Below are positions 35,151 to 45,511 of a stretch of 64,000 nucleotides of DNA, one piece after another; the stretch's first letter is position 1, and every line of letters begins with the position of its first letter. Made by a program: the position numbers and the translations under genes. The notes under the pieces are model-generated. The model did no database searches and had not been told where the DNA came from. It saw only the letters and a program-made list of their open reading frames with translations. The DNA is from Halpernia frigidisoli (GTDB lineage: Bacteria > Bacteroidota > Bacteroidia > Flavobacteriales > Weeksellaceae), in contig NZ_FOQT01000002.1 in assembly GCF_900113805.1 (NCBI RefSeq), forward strand, positions 310,001 to 374,000, read 5' to 3'.

Positions 35151-35315
35151 GAGTAAAAAGAAACCAATTAATTCTAAAATAAGACCAACGATCAGCATTG
35201 AAAAATATTCGTTGTCAGATAAATTAAAATACCTTTTGAACAAGAATGAGATTGGAATTAGAAAAATGCCGAGTATAAAAATAAACCTGCCGATTTTTGC
35301 TTTTGAAAATTCCAT
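35130..35315 (-). CDS. Small two-helix membrane protein
   Basis: The protein has 61 residues, with two predicted membrane helices (about 9-25 and 38-55) joined by a charged loop and a basic tail (LLKKKSAN). No family is recognised. It lies just downstream of ypdA on the same strand, with its stop inside the glnS terminator. Confidence 0.55.
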   Translation of the reverse strand: MEFSKAKIGRFIFILGIFLIPISFLFKRYFNLSDNEYFSMLIVGLILELIGFFLLKKKSAN

Positions 35316-35355
35316 CTTTTAATTTAACGAATAAGTAATAAAAATTAAAAAAACG

Positions 35356-36321
35356 TTACATTGATTTTTTAGATAAAATATTTGCTACAATGATATTTGC
35401 GTGAATCCGCGAGTTTTCTATAAACCAAAGATGCGTGTCTTTCCCGCCGCAAACTACGCCGGCGAGATATAAATTAGGAACATTTGTTTCCATAGTTTCG
35501 GGATTATAAAAGGGATTTAGATTATCTCCCTCAAGTTTAATTCCGGATTTTTGAAGGAATTTAAAATTTGGTAAATAACCTGTTAAAGCCAAAACAAAAT
35601 CATTTTCAATTTCCTCAACATCTCCTTTCCCATTTTTAAAAATAACAGAATTTTCTGTAATTTCTAAAATTTGTGAGTTAAAATCCGCGTTGATCGATTT
35701 TTCTTTCACGCGGTTTTCAATGTCTGGTTTTACCCAATATTTTACACTTTTTGAAAACTCAGAATCACGGATAATCATTGTGACTTCTGCACCTTTTCGG
35801 TAAGTTTCTAAAGCGGCATCAACGGAAGAATTGCTGGCGCCGATCACTACAACTTTTTGATTTGCGAAAGGATATGGTTCTTTATAATAATGAAAAACTT
35901 TAGGCAAATCTTCGCCGGGAATGTTCATTAAATTAGGGAAATCATAAAATCCTGTAGCAATAATGACGTTTTCTGACTCGTAATTATCCTTGGAAGTTTT
36001 GATCTGAAAATTTTCATTTTTAGTAATTTCCAGAACTTCTTCGTATAGATTTATATTAACCTTTTTCCCTCTGGAAATTCCCTGATAATATTCCAAAGCC
36101 TCTCTCCTACCCGGTTTTGGTGCGGTTGAAATAAACGGAATTCCTGCAATTTCCAGTTTATCTGCCGTCGAAAAAAACGTCATATAAAGCGGATAATTGT
36201 AAAGTGAATTTACGATAGTTCCTTTTTCGATGATCAAATAAGACAAATTTGCTTTTTCTGCTTCCAAAGCACAGTTTAAACCAATTGGTCCGGCGCCGAT
36301 AATTATTACGTCATATTTCAT
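35356..36321 (-). CDS. ypdA: YpdA-family bacillithiol disulfide reductase
   Basis: The 321-residue flavoprotein has the N-terminal FAD motif 'DVIIIGAGPIGLNCALEAEK' (about 4-23) and a second nucleotide-binding motif 'KVVVIGASNSSVDAALE' (about 155-171) for NADPH. 'NYPLYMTFFSTADKLEIAGIPF' is characteristic of YpdA. There is no CxxC pair, consistent with YpdA rather than thioredoxin reductase. It should reduce bacillithiol disulfide in the cytoplasm. Confidence 0.88.
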   Translation of the reverse strand: MKYDVIIIGAGPIGLNCALEAEKANLSYLIIEKGTIVNSLYNYPLYMTFFSTADKLEIAGIPFISTAPKPGRREALEYYQGISRGKKVNINLYEEVLEITKNENFQIKTSKDNYESENVIIATGFYDFPNLMNIPGEDLPKVFHYYKEPYPFANQKVVVIGASNSSVDAALETYRKGAEVTMIIRDSEFSKSVKYWVKPDIENRVKEKSINADFNSQILEITENSVIFKNGKGDVEEIENDFVLALTGYLPNFKFLQKSGIKLEGDNLNPFYNPETMETNVPNLYLAGVVCGGKDTHLWFIENSRIHANIIVANILSKKSM

Positions 36322-36419
36322 TATGCAAAGGTAATAAAGGCTTTGCGAAACTTTAATTTATCCAAAAGTTATTTTCTATGCAGTTGTTTCTAAAATTTAA
36401 TTGTGTTAAAAAAAACATC

Positions 36420-39400
36420 TTAATTTCTATTTTTTAACACGATCCAACCGTTAAACATTCTGCCATCAGGCAAAGTAAGCATATACCAGTAATTGTCAGT
36501 TGGTATTGCACGACCGCCCGTAACCTTACCATTCCACTCCAGTTTTGTAGAACTTTCCTGCTCAAAGATCATTTTCTGATAACGGTCAAATATTTTAATA
36601 TTAGCAGATTTTCCGTCAAAAACATAAAGTTCATCAATAAACCAGGTGTCATTAATTCCGTCGCCGTTGGGTGAAAATGCATTTCTGATATTCAAAATAA
36701 GACCTTGTTTTTTATCACCAAGACATTCATAATCTACAAATTTTACATAAAAAGTAGTAACTCCGGCCGGCAGATCGCTAAAAACATTGCTTAACTGAAA
36801 AGTGATGCCATCTTTGGAATACAAAATCGTTTTGCTTCCTGTGGCGTTAACTGTAATTGTATTTCCATCCGCCGTTAAATCCTTTATCACAGGCACTTCA
36901 TATTTTTTAACCTTAAATGAGGTTGAAAAAGTACAACCGTTCGAAGCTGTGACATTTATTTTATAAGTTCCTTCAGTTTTAACATTTAAAATTTCATTAT
37001 TTGTTGAAATCACTTTTCCTGAAGGATCGAGCCATTGAAAACCTACAATATCCAATTCTGAAAAATCCGGTTGAATATCTATAAAGCCATCCGGGCAAAA
37101 ATAATAATCGGGCAAAGTAAACATTGGTGTTTTCTTGAGGCTTAAATTAATTTCAACTAATTCCGGGCAAAAACCTGGCGCAGATATTTTTACAAAGATC
37201 GTTTTAGTACCAGAATTTTCATTGAAAGAATAAGTTTGCGGCGATGAAATTAAATTCATGTAAGTATTAATATCTGCGACTGATGTAAAATATTCAAAAG
37301 TGGCATTGCCAGAATAAATTGTTGATTGAAATTGAGTCAGATCAATTGCTTCAACCCCATTATTTCCTTCATCACAGACTTTTCCGCTGAACGGTCCATA
37401 ATTTTTTAGCGGAATCTTTGTACCTAATTTTAAATCAAAAGAAGAAACATCGTAGCAACCAGGAATATTTTCAATTCTTACCCAAAGTAAAGCTGGTAAA
37501 GGATTTGCGCTAAAATTTTCCGGATCTGCAATGGCATTTATTTTATTATTAGCATCAGATTCATTGTAATAAAATGAAAAATGATTGTCTGCACTGGTTT
37601 GAGCGCTCATATCTGCAGTAAAATCCAGTAGATTAACTTCAAATTTTCCATCTAAATTATCATCGCAAATATCAGGAATAGTTGATTTTAAAGCTTTCGG
37701 CGGCAAGTAAGTTTTTAAATTAATTGAAGCAACAGAATAGCAAAGTGTTTTATTTGAGGTAAATCTTGCCCAGACCGTCACATCAGAATCCTTCGTGATG
37801 TAAGGCGTTTTAATCTGTTTCGTAAGATTACCATCATTGGCATCGGCTTCAGTTTCAAAGTAGGAAACATCAATATCTGAAAGTGCAACTGAATTTTCCG
37901 ACTGCGTAAAATTTTGCGGAATGGCTTCATCCAAATTGAAAGATTCATTTAAATTAAAATCATAATCGCATTTTGCCAAACTTGCTTTTTTAAGTACAAT
38001 TCCCGGTAAAAAATTAAGCGTAATATTGATCGTACTTACCGTGTAGCAACCACCATCGGCAAAAGTAACCTGCGCGTAAACCGTAGAAATACCTTTAACA
38101 GGGAAAGCGGCGGGCGACGAAATTAATCCGGTTAAAGAATTATCTGCAGCGTTGAAACCAGTATAAAAATTAAATATTGCAGCTTTTGGACCGCTGTATA
38201 TTTCAGCCTGAAGTTTTGTAAGGTCAATATTTTCTACATCATCATTATTATTGTCACAAACAGAATTTCTCACCACATTTACTGCTTCTTTAATGATTGG
38301 CGTCGCTGTTAGTTTTAAATTGATCTCATAAATATTTGAACAGCCAAAAGAAATAATTTTCACAAATAATTTCTCAGTATTGACCAATGTGAGAGTTGTA
38401 ATTCGGTTTGAATCAGCCTGCGCATCATTCATTGAAGGATAATAGAAAACAGTCGCATTCTGGGAACCAATTATTGCACCGCTGAATGTATTTAAATTTA
38501 CATTTTCGGTCCCGTCATTTTTAAAATCACAAACATCAAATTGGTTTTGCGCAATGACTGGATGTACCAGATTTATGGTCACCGTTTTTAAAGCATAACA
38601 ACCGGCTGGATCAGAAAATTTAACGAAAAATGTGTTTGGTACAAAATCACCGTCGCCCGTCAATTTTTGCAGATTAGAAATAGGATTTACATCTAGAACA
38701 GCGTCGTCTTCAATAGAATAATAAGTTTTTGTAATTCCTACCAGCGGATCGATCAGCATATTTTTTGTGTAATCGTCCAGATTGACATCAATATCCTGCT
38801 TTCCATCAAAACAAATGTAAGCGGTTTCGTCCTTTGCTTCAACTTTTGTAAAAGTAATATCCAGATTTATAGTAGCAATACTGAAACAGCCACCGGGAAT
38901 TTCAACGCGGGCATAAATAGTATATTTCCCCTCCCTAATTGTTGAAAGCTGAGAACCTGTTCCGGTAAATGCTTCCGCATAAGTATTAAAATAACTAAAA
39001 ACATAAAGCGGATCAGTAGCGATCAATGGTGACAAAATAAGCTTAAAATCAAACGGTTCTGTTTTATCATCTTTCAGATCACAAGTAGTAAAGGGAAAAT
39101 CGATCGGTGTTTTTATGACTGGCGAACTTATAAACGTTACGGTAATTGGTCCGAAAATCTGCTTACAATCTACAGTTTGGTAAGCTATATAAAACTCTTC
39201 GTTATTTTTAATGTCAAAACTTATCAGTTCATTTTGATTATTTTCTGCGTCAGTTTTTGTTTTAAAATAATGTACAATTCCATCAAGTGGCAAATTGAAT
39301 AATTTTGGATTAAGCAGTGAAAGCTGGTAATTTTTTTCAACGCCATCATTATTAACATCACAAATTTCAGCTACGGAACGTAGCAAACTTTTCGAAATCA

Positions 39401-40637
39401 GATTTAATTTTAAAACCGCAGTTCTGTAACAGTTTGGATCGGCAGGATTTTGAATTCGCACATAAAAAACCATATTGTCATTAAGCTGAAACACTTTAGA
39501 CAAAGCATTTTGGTTGTTTTGCGCTTCGGTTAAAGATTTATGAAAACTAAAAATTAAATCACTTGGAATTTGCGGCGTCAAAGAAGACCGGTAATCATCC
39601 AGATTAATATTTATGGGTGCTGTTCCGCACAAAATTTTCGTGTAATTTTTTGCTAAAGGAAATTGCGCTGTAAAACTTACCAAACTTTCTGCCTGAAGTT
39701 CAAAATTATTATTGCCACACAAAGCATAAAGAAGTTTTGCCGTGTATTTTTCATTTTTTTCCGGGCAAACTGTTACTGTATTTCCAGAACCGATATTTTT
39801 ACCGTCCGAATTAAACCATGAAATCTGCGGAACAACTTCATTTCCATTTGCTTTAAATTTCCAGGCTTCCTGTTTTGCTGTCCAAACACCCGTGTTTCTT
39901 CCGACAGGCGAGTAACCTTTTGTGCCGTCTTCATTGATGATTCCGATTAATGACTCTTTAAATTTTGCGGTTGCGCAGGGAAGTGGCTTTTCATCGATAA
40001 AAATTTCAATATCGTTTGTGCCTTCGTTTAAAACAATTTGAGACGTTGAAGTTTGATCGCAACCTACTATTCTTCCTTTATAAAAATTAATGACCAGTTT
40101 TCTGAAAGGTGCAGTTCCGGCAACAGAATAATAGATTTCTGAATCGTCTTTTGTAGAAAAAACAAGATCCTGAGCGACGCCAAAAATACTGTTTAACGGC
40201 AAAGAAATATCAGGATTTTGTACCTGAATATTTGGATAACTTACATTTCCCAACTGACTACTATTGAAAGTCACAATACCATTACTTCCGATGATGACCT
40301 CGTTATAATTCTTCCCAAAAAAGCAAAAATTAAAAGGAATGATCTGTTTTTTAAAAAATAAATCATCAGCGTTTGCCAAAAGTGGCGTTCCTGCGTTAAA
40401 AGCGCCGTAAGGTTTAAAATCTTCAGATTCTACGGCATAACTTGTTGTTTCAAAAAGTTTGGGATAATTTACCGAAAGTGGTAAACAATTTCCATTTAAT
40501 GGGTAATTGCAGTTGATCACAGGATTTTCATTCCCCTGTGCATCTGTTATTTTTGGCTGAAAAAAAGAAGCTTGCGCTTTTACGTTAAAAGTTGCCGACG
40601 CAAAAAGATAGATATAAAAGAATAAATATTTTGTCAT
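36420..40637 (-). CDS. T9SS type B cargo protein, giant repeat protein (paralog 1)
   Basis: This 1405-residue protein starts with a signal peptide (MTKYLFFYIYLFASATFNVKAQA). It has a unique N-terminal domain (to about 300) and then about eight ~100-residue repeats opening with 'CDxNxDGxExxxL' ('EICDVNNDGVEKNYQLSLL', 'VCDFKNDGTENVNLNTF', 'VCDNNNDDVENIDLTKL'). It ends in a gliding-associated type B sorting domain ('NAFSPNGDGINDTWFIDEL', 'IKIFDRYQKMIFEQ', 'LPDGRMFNGWIVLKNRN'). It is probably a surface adhesin exported by the type IX system. A close paralog lies directly upstream. Confidence 0.9.
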   Translation of the reverse strand: MTKYLFFYIYLFASATFNVKAQASFFQPKITDAQGNENPVINCNYPLNGNCLPLSVNYPKLFETTSYAVESEDFKPYGAFNAGTPLLANADDLFFKKQIIPFNFCFFGKNYNEVIIGSNGIVTFNSSQLGNVSYPNIQVQNPDISLPLNSIFGVAQDLVFSTKDDSEIYYSVAGTAPFRKLVINFYKGRIVGCDQTSTSQIVLNEGTNDIEIFIDEKPLPCATAKFKESLIGIINEDGTKGYSPVGRNTGVWTAKQEAWKFKANGNEVVPQISWFNSDGKNIGSGNTVTVCPEKNEKYTAKLLYALCGNNNFELQAESLVSFTAQFPLAKNYTKILCGTAPININLDDYRSSLTPQIPSDLIFSFHKSLTEAQNNQNALSKVFQLNDNMVFYVRIQNPADPNCYRTAVLKLNLISKSLLRSVAEICDVNNDGVEKNYQLSLLNPKLFNLPLDGIVHYFKTKTDAENNQNELISFDIKNNEEFYIAYQTVDCKQIFGPITVTFISSPVIKTPIDFPFTTCDLKDDKTEPFDFKLILSPLIATDPLYVFSYFNTYAEAFTGTGSQLSTIREGKYTIYARVEIPGGCFSIATINLDITFTKVEAKDETAYICFDGKQDIDVNLDDYTKNMLIDPLVGITKTYYSIEDDAVLDVNPISNLQKLTGDGDFVPNTFFVKFSDPAGCYALKTVTINLVHPVIAQNQFDVCDFKNDGTENVNLNTFSGAIIGSQNATVFYYPSMNDAQADSNRITTLTLVNTEKLFVKIISFGCSNIYEINLKLTATPIIKEAVNVVRNSVCDNNNDDVENIDLTKLQAEIYSGPKAAIFNFYTGFNAADNSLTGLISSPAAFPVKGISTVYAQVTFADGGCYTVSTINITLNFLPGIVLKKASLAKCDYDFNLNESFNLDEAIPQNFTQSENSVALSDIDVSYFETEADANDGNLTKQIKTPYITKDSDVTVWARFTSNKTLCYSVASINLKTYLPPKALKSTIPDICDDNLDGKFEVNLLDFTADMSAQTSADNHFSFYYNESDANNKINAIADPENFSANPLPALLWVRIENIPGCYDVSSFDLKLGTKIPLKNYGPFSGKVCDEGNNGVEAIDLTQFQSTIYSGNATFEYFTSVADINTYMNLISSPQTYSFNENSGTKTIFVKISAPGFCPELVEINLSLKKTPMFTLPDYYFCPDGFIDIQPDFSELDIVGFQWLDPSGKVISTNNEILNVKTEGTYKINVTASNGCTFSTSFKVKKYEVPVIKDLTADGNTITVNATGSKTILYSKDGITFQLSNVFSDLPAGVTTFYVKFVDYECLGDKKQGLILNIRNAFSPNGDGINDTWFIDELYVFDGKSANIKIFDRYQKMIFEQESSTKLEWNGKVTGGRAIPTDNYWYMLTLPDGRMFNGWIVLKNRN

Positions 40638-40978
40638 TTCTTTATTTTATTAAAAGACAATAATTTATTTTTCCGGCATTTGTGTTAACCACACGTTTTT
40701 CTATATTGTGGTTTTTATAAATAATTTAATACTTATAATAGACAAGTTTACGCTTTAATAATCAAATAACCTATTATTATTAATAAATTTATAATTAAGT
40801 TTAAAATAATTTTTTGTTAATAATCTATTTTGCCCATTATTATTGACTGAAATGTTTTTAACTATCTGATAAACAGTAATCTAAAATAAATTCAAAAAAT
40901 TTTACTTAAATATTTTTCAAGAATTCAGGTAAAAAAAACTATTAAATTAATTTAATATAGATTAAATATCTTTAAAAA
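40638..40978. other. AT-rich gap between the two T9SS paralogs
   Basis: These 341 bases have no ORF, repeat or clear terminator hairpin. They must contain the promoter of paralog 1, but I see no full consensus. Confidence 0.4.
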
Positions 40979-43900
40979 CTAATTTCTGTTTTTTAATAAA
41001 ACCCAACCGGTAAAAATTCTGCCGTCCGGCAAAGTGATAATATACCAGTAAGAATCAGTAGAAATTTTATGTCGATTACTCATGCCATTCCATTCTAAAC
41101 GCAAATTGCTTTCCTGCTGAAAAACTAATTTTTGAAACCGGTCAAAAACTTTTAAAATTGCTTTTTGTCCGTCAAAAACGTTGAGATCGTCAATAAACCA
41201 GGTGTCGTTTATGCCATCACCATTTGGTGAAAATGCATTATTAATATTTAAAATTAAACCAGATTTTGTTAAACCAAGACAGTCTGAATCTACAAATTTT
41301 ACATAAAAAGTGGTAATTCCAGCCGGTAAATTTTCAAAAACATTCGAAGTCTGAAATGTAATTCCATCTTTGGAATAAAGAATGGTTTTGCTTCCAGTTG
41401 CGATAATTGTGATGGAATTTCCTTCTGCAATTAACTGGGTGATTATGGGAACTTCATATTTTATAACCTCGAATTTTGTCGAAAAAGTACAGCCATTTTG
41501 TGCGGTTACATTTATTTGATAAGTACCTTCAGTATTAATATTTAAAAGTTCATTATTCGTAGAAACTATTTTACCGGAAGAATCGAGCCACTCAAAACTT
41601 GAAATATTTAAACCTGTAAAATCGGGCTGAATATCTACAAAACCGTCCGGACAAAAATAGTAATCAGGAAGCAAAAAAATCGGTGTTTTCTTTAAACTTA
41701 AATCTATCTCAACCATTTCCGGACAAAAACCAGTTGCAGAAATTTTAATGAAAATTTTATTATTACCTGTCGTTTCATTAAACAAATAATTCTGCGGATT
41801 CGTAATTTTATTAGTAAAATTATTTAAATCAGATAGCGTTAAAAAATAATCGAAAGTGGCGGTACCACTGTAAATAGTGCTTTCAAAATGCGTAAGATCT
41901 AAATTCTCAATACTATCGTTTCCTAGATCACAGACATTTATCTGAAAAGGTCCGGCATTATTTAATGTAATTTTTGATCCTGCGACCAGATCAACGGAGG
42001 CCACATCAAAACAACCAGGAATATTTTCTACCCTAACCCAAAGTGTCTGTGGCAGATTATTAATATTAAATTTTTCTGGGTTTAAGATGGGATTTAGTAA
42101 ATTTTGAGCCTCAGTTTTAGAATAATAAAAACTAAAATTATTATCAACGCTTATTTGAGTTACCATATTAGCGGTAAAAGCAGTTAAATCAACATCGTAT
42201 GAACCGTCCAGATTTTCATCACATATATCCGCAATTGTTGAATTTAAGGCTTTTGGCGGTAAATAAATTTTAAGAAAAACAGGCGCTACAGAATAGCAAA
42301 ATGTCGTTTTACTTGTAAATCTCACATAAACTGTTTCCGATGAGGTCGAAATAATAAAAGGGGAAAAAATTTCTATTGACAGATCACCGGAATTTGCGTC
42401 CGTCTGAGATGCAAAAAAATTGATAGTAAGATCACTTAGCGAAATTGAATTATCATTTTGAATAAAGACCTGTGGCAGAGCATCTTCAAGAGTAAAACTT
42501 TCATTTAGATTAAAATCAAAATCACACTTCGCCAGATTGCCGGATTTTAAGATAATTGGCGGTAAAAAGTTTAATTTAATATCAATTTTACTTGAAGAAT
42601 AACAACCGCCATTTACGAAAATAATTTTTGCATAAACCGTAGAAGATCCCGCCACAGCATAAGTTTGCGGTGAAAAAATAAGCCCTGAAAATAAGTTGGT
42701 AAGGGGATCAAAACCAGTATAATATTCAAAAACAACTTTGTCTGAACCATTATAAATTTGTGGTTGAAGGGAAGTCAGATCAAAATTTTCCTGACCATCA
42801 TTATTATTATCGCACACAGAATTTCGGATCACAGAAATATTTGGATTTACAACGGGCGTTGGAACAAGATTTAAATTAATTTCAAAAATACCGATACAGT
42901 TGAAAGATGAAATTCTTACGTATAATTTCGCGGTATTATTAACATTAAAATTAGTGATCGGATTGACATTATTTGTCGCATCATCTTGAGATACAAAGTA
43001 AGTAACAGAAGCATTTTGAGTGCCCACAATATTTGCATTAAAATTACTTAAAACCGCGTTTTCTACACCATCATTTTTAAAATCACAAACATTGAACTGG
43101 CTTTGAAAAATTACCACATGCACCAGATTTATAGTCAATTTTTGCAAAGCATAACAACCGGAATTATCTAAGAATTTAACGTAAAAAACATTCGAAACAA
43201 AGTCTCCGTTGCCCGTTAAAGTTTGTAAATTCGAAATCGGACTTACATCTAAAACAGCATCATTTTCCGTTAAATAATAGGTTTTCGTGATGCCAACCAA
43301 AGGATCAATGAGCATATTTTGGGTGTAATCATCGAGATTTACATCAACATCCTGACTTCCATCAAAACAGAGATAAACCGTATTATCATTTGCAACAACT
43401 TTTGTAAAAGTAATATCAAGATTTACAGTTGCAATACTAAAACAACCACCGGGAATTTCTGCGCGCGCATAAACGACATATTGCCCTTCTTTTATTGAGT
43501 TTAATTTAGAACCGACGCCCGCAAAAGCCTCATTATAAGTGTTATAAAAAGTAAAGACAAGATTTGGATCGGTAGAAATTAATGGACCGATCGTTAAAGC
43601 AAAGTCAAAAGGCTCAGTATTGTCATTTTTAAAATCACAGATCGTAAATGGGAAATCCAGCGGCGAATTTAAATTGGGTGACGGTAAAAAATTAATAGTT
43701 ATTGGACCAAAAATTTCCGAACAATCTGGTGTTTTATATCTCACATAAAACTGTGAACCCTTCGTGATATTAGCGTACGTAATTTCATTCGTATTTCCGG
43801 TCGCGTCGGCGGAGGAATTAAAAAAGCTAACTGTATTTTGCGAAGGCAAAAATAACTTTGGTATTAATAACGAAAGTTGATAATTATTTTCTATCCCATC

Positions 43901-45184
43901 ATTATTTACATCACAGATCTCAACTTTATTGGAAATCAAACTGTTGGCAATTAGATTTAAATTTAAAACAGAAGTTCTAAAACAGTTTAAATTAGAAGGA
44001 TTTTGAACACGAACAAAAAATGTTTTATTATTATTTAAAACAAAATTTTTCGGCTGTGGATTTTGATTATTTTGTGCCTCTGCTAAAGAATTATGAAAGG
44101 TAAAAATTAAATTCGCGGGATTTTGTGGTGTAATTTCCGGTTGAAAAGTATCAAGATTAATATTTGTTGAAGTGCAAAAAATCTTTGTGAGATCATCGGC
44201 CAAGGGAAAATCCGGTGCAAAACTAACGGAAGTTTGCTGCTGCAAAACAAAATTTGAGTTTGCACAAGTTGCATAATTTGCATTCACCCTATAAATTTCA
44301 TTTTTTGTGGGACAAACTGTGATTTTGGGACCATTTCCGATAATTTGATTTGAAGAATTTAACCAGGAAATTTGAGGTAAAATCTCATTTCCACTCGGCG
44401 TAAATTTCCAGGCTTCCTTATTGGCGGACCAAATACCCGTATTTCTGTTTGGTGGGGAATAGCCGAGATTGCCATTGCCGTCAATAATTCCAATCAAAGA
44501 TTCCTTAAATTTTGCCTCAGCGCAGGGAATTTCTTTTTCATCCGAAAAAACTTCTATTTCATTTGAACCTTCGCTTAAAACAATTTGCGAAGTGGAAGTT
44601 TGGTCGCAACCCACAACCCTACCTTTATAAAAATTAATGATAAATTTTCTGCAAGGCGCCGTTCCAATTGTAGAATAATAAATTTCTGAATCGTCCTGAT
44701 CAGAAAAAATAAGATCCTGCATCACCCCAAAAATCGAATTTTTCGGCAGCGATATATTCGGATTTTGATTCTGAATATTGGGATAATTAATATTTCCGAG
44801 CTGTGAACTTTCGAAAGTTACAATACCATTTGTGCCAACGACAATTTCACTAAAAGAATTTCCAAAAAAGCAGAAATTAAAAGGTAAAACAATTTTTTTA
44901 ATGAAAAGATCGTCCGCATTTGCATTTAATGCTGTCCCGGAATTGTAGGTTCCATACGGTGAATAATTTTCAGAAGTGACGCTGTAAGACGAAGTTTCAT
45001 AAAATTTAGGAAATGTGGCGTTTAGATTTAAACATTTTCCAGTCAAAGGATAATTACAGTCAACGACTGGATTTTCATTTCCAAGATCGTCAGTAATTTT
45101 GGGTAAATTACAGGTTTGCTGCGCCAGATTTTTTACAAAAAAAACCACAAATAAAAGTACTAATAAATGTGGTTTCGTTTTCAT
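40979..45184 (-). CDS. T9SS type B cargo protein, giant repeat protein (paralog 2)
   Basis: The 1401-residue protein has the same architecture as its neighbour: signal peptide (MKTKPHLLVLLFVVFFVKNLAQQ), N-terminal domain ('PFNFCFFGNSFSEIVVGTNG'), about eight 'CDxNxDG' repeats and a type B sorting domain ('NAFSPNGDGINDTWFIDDL' ... 'GWVLLKNRN'). The two are alignable from end to end with long identical blocks, so they arose by tandem duplication. It probably acts at the cell surface. CbpM ends 26 bp upstream on the same strand. Confidence 0.9.
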   Translation of the reverse strand: MKTKPHLLVLLFVVFFVKNLAQQTCNLPKITDDLGNENPVVDCNYPLTGKCLNLNATFPKFYETSSYSVTSENYSPYGTYNSGTALNANADDLFIKKIVLPFNFCFFGNSFSEIVVGTNGIVTFESSQLGNINYPNIQNQNPNISLPKNSIFGVMQDLIFSDQDDSEIYYSTIGTAPCRKFIINFYKGRVVGCDQTSTSQIVLSEGSNEIEVFSDEKEIPCAEAKFKESLIGIIDGNGNLGYSPPNRNTGIWSANKEAWKFTPSGNEILPQISWLNSSNQIIGNGPKITVCPTKNEIYRVNANYATCANSNFVLQQQTSVSFAPDFPLADDLTKIFCTSTNINLDTFQPEITPQNPANLIFTFHNSLAEAQNNQNPQPKNFVLNNNKTFFVRVQNPSNLNCFRTSVLNLNLIANSLISNKVEICDVNNDGIENNYQLSLLIPKLFLPSQNTVSFFNSSADATGNTNEITYANITKGSQFYVRYKTPDCSEIFGPITINFLPSPNLNSPLDFPFTICDFKNDNTEPFDFALTIGPLISTDPNLVFTFYNTYNEAFAGVGSKLNSIKEGQYVVYARAEIPGGCFSIATVNLDITFTKVVANDNTVYLCFDGSQDVDVNLDDYTQNMLIDPLVGITKTYYLTENDAVLDVSPISNLQTLTGNGDFVSNVFYVKFLDNSGCYALQKLTINLVHVVIFQSQFNVCDFKNDGVENAVLSNFNANIVGTQNASVTYFVSQDDATNNVNPITNFNVNNTAKLYVRISSFNCIGIFEINLNLVPTPVVNPNISVIRNSVCDNNNDGQENFDLTSLQPQIYNGSDKVVFEYYTGFDPLTNLFSGLIFSPQTYAVAGSSTVYAKIIFVNGGCYSSSKIDIKLNFLPPIILKSGNLAKCDFDFNLNESFTLEDALPQVFIQNDNSISLSDLTINFFASQTDANSGDLSIEIFSPFIISTSSETVYVRFTSKTTFCYSVAPVFLKIYLPPKALNSTIADICDENLDGSYDVDLTAFTANMVTQISVDNNFSFYYSKTEAQNLLNPILNPEKFNINNLPQTLWVRVENIPGCFDVASVDLVAGSKITLNNAGPFQINVCDLGNDSIENLDLTHFESTIYSGTATFDYFLTLSDLNNFTNKITNPQNYLFNETTGNNKIFIKISATGFCPEMVEIDLSLKKTPIFLLPDYYFCPDGFVDIQPDFTGLNISSFEWLDSSGKIVSTNNELLNINTEGTYQINVTAQNGCTFSTKFEVIKYEVPIITQLIAEGNSITIIATGSKTILYSKDGITFQTSNVFENLPAGITTFYVKFVDSDCLGLTKSGLILNINNAFSPNGDGINDTWFIDDLNVFDGQKAILKVFDRFQKLVFQQESNLRLEWNGMSNRHKISTDSYWYIITLPDGRIFTGWVLLKNRN

Positions 45185-45210
45185 AGCATTAGATTTAAAT
45201 TTTTACATTT

Positions 45211-45510
45211 TTAGCGGTCAGTATATGAATCAAGATGTAATTTGAACTGAGACAAATTTCTATTTTCTTCCATTAAATTTTCCATTTTACTTAAAAGATC
45301 ATGTATAATTTCCAAACCCGGAAGATTTACTTCAAGGTCATAATGCCAGTTTGCAAACCGTTCCAAATTGGGCAATTCTTCATAATAAATGTATTTTATA
45401 TCGTCTTCTTCAAAAGTTTTTAGCAAGCCAAATTCTTCTAACGAATCTAAAAAATGAATTTCTACATTGTAAAATTTCACTAAATCTGAGTGTGATATTT
45501 TTTCCTGCAT
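45211..45510 (-). CDS. cbpM: Chaperone modulator CbpM
   Basis: The protein has about 99 residues from ATG at 45510 (MQEKISHSDLVKFYNVEIHFL); an upstream ATG at 45537 would overlap the cbpA stop. Its MerR-like fold pattern ('FLDSLEEFGLLKTFEEDDIKYIYYEELPNLERFANWHYDLEVNLPGL') matches CbpM, which binds and inhibits CbpA. It follows cbpA directly, as in other bacteria. Confidence 0.8.
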   Translation of the reverse strand: MQEKISHSDLVKFYNVEIHFLDSLEEFGLLKTFEEDDIKYIYYEELPNLERFANWHYDLEVNLPGLEIIHDLLSKMENLMEENRNLSQFKLHLDSYTDR

Positions 45511-45511
45511 T

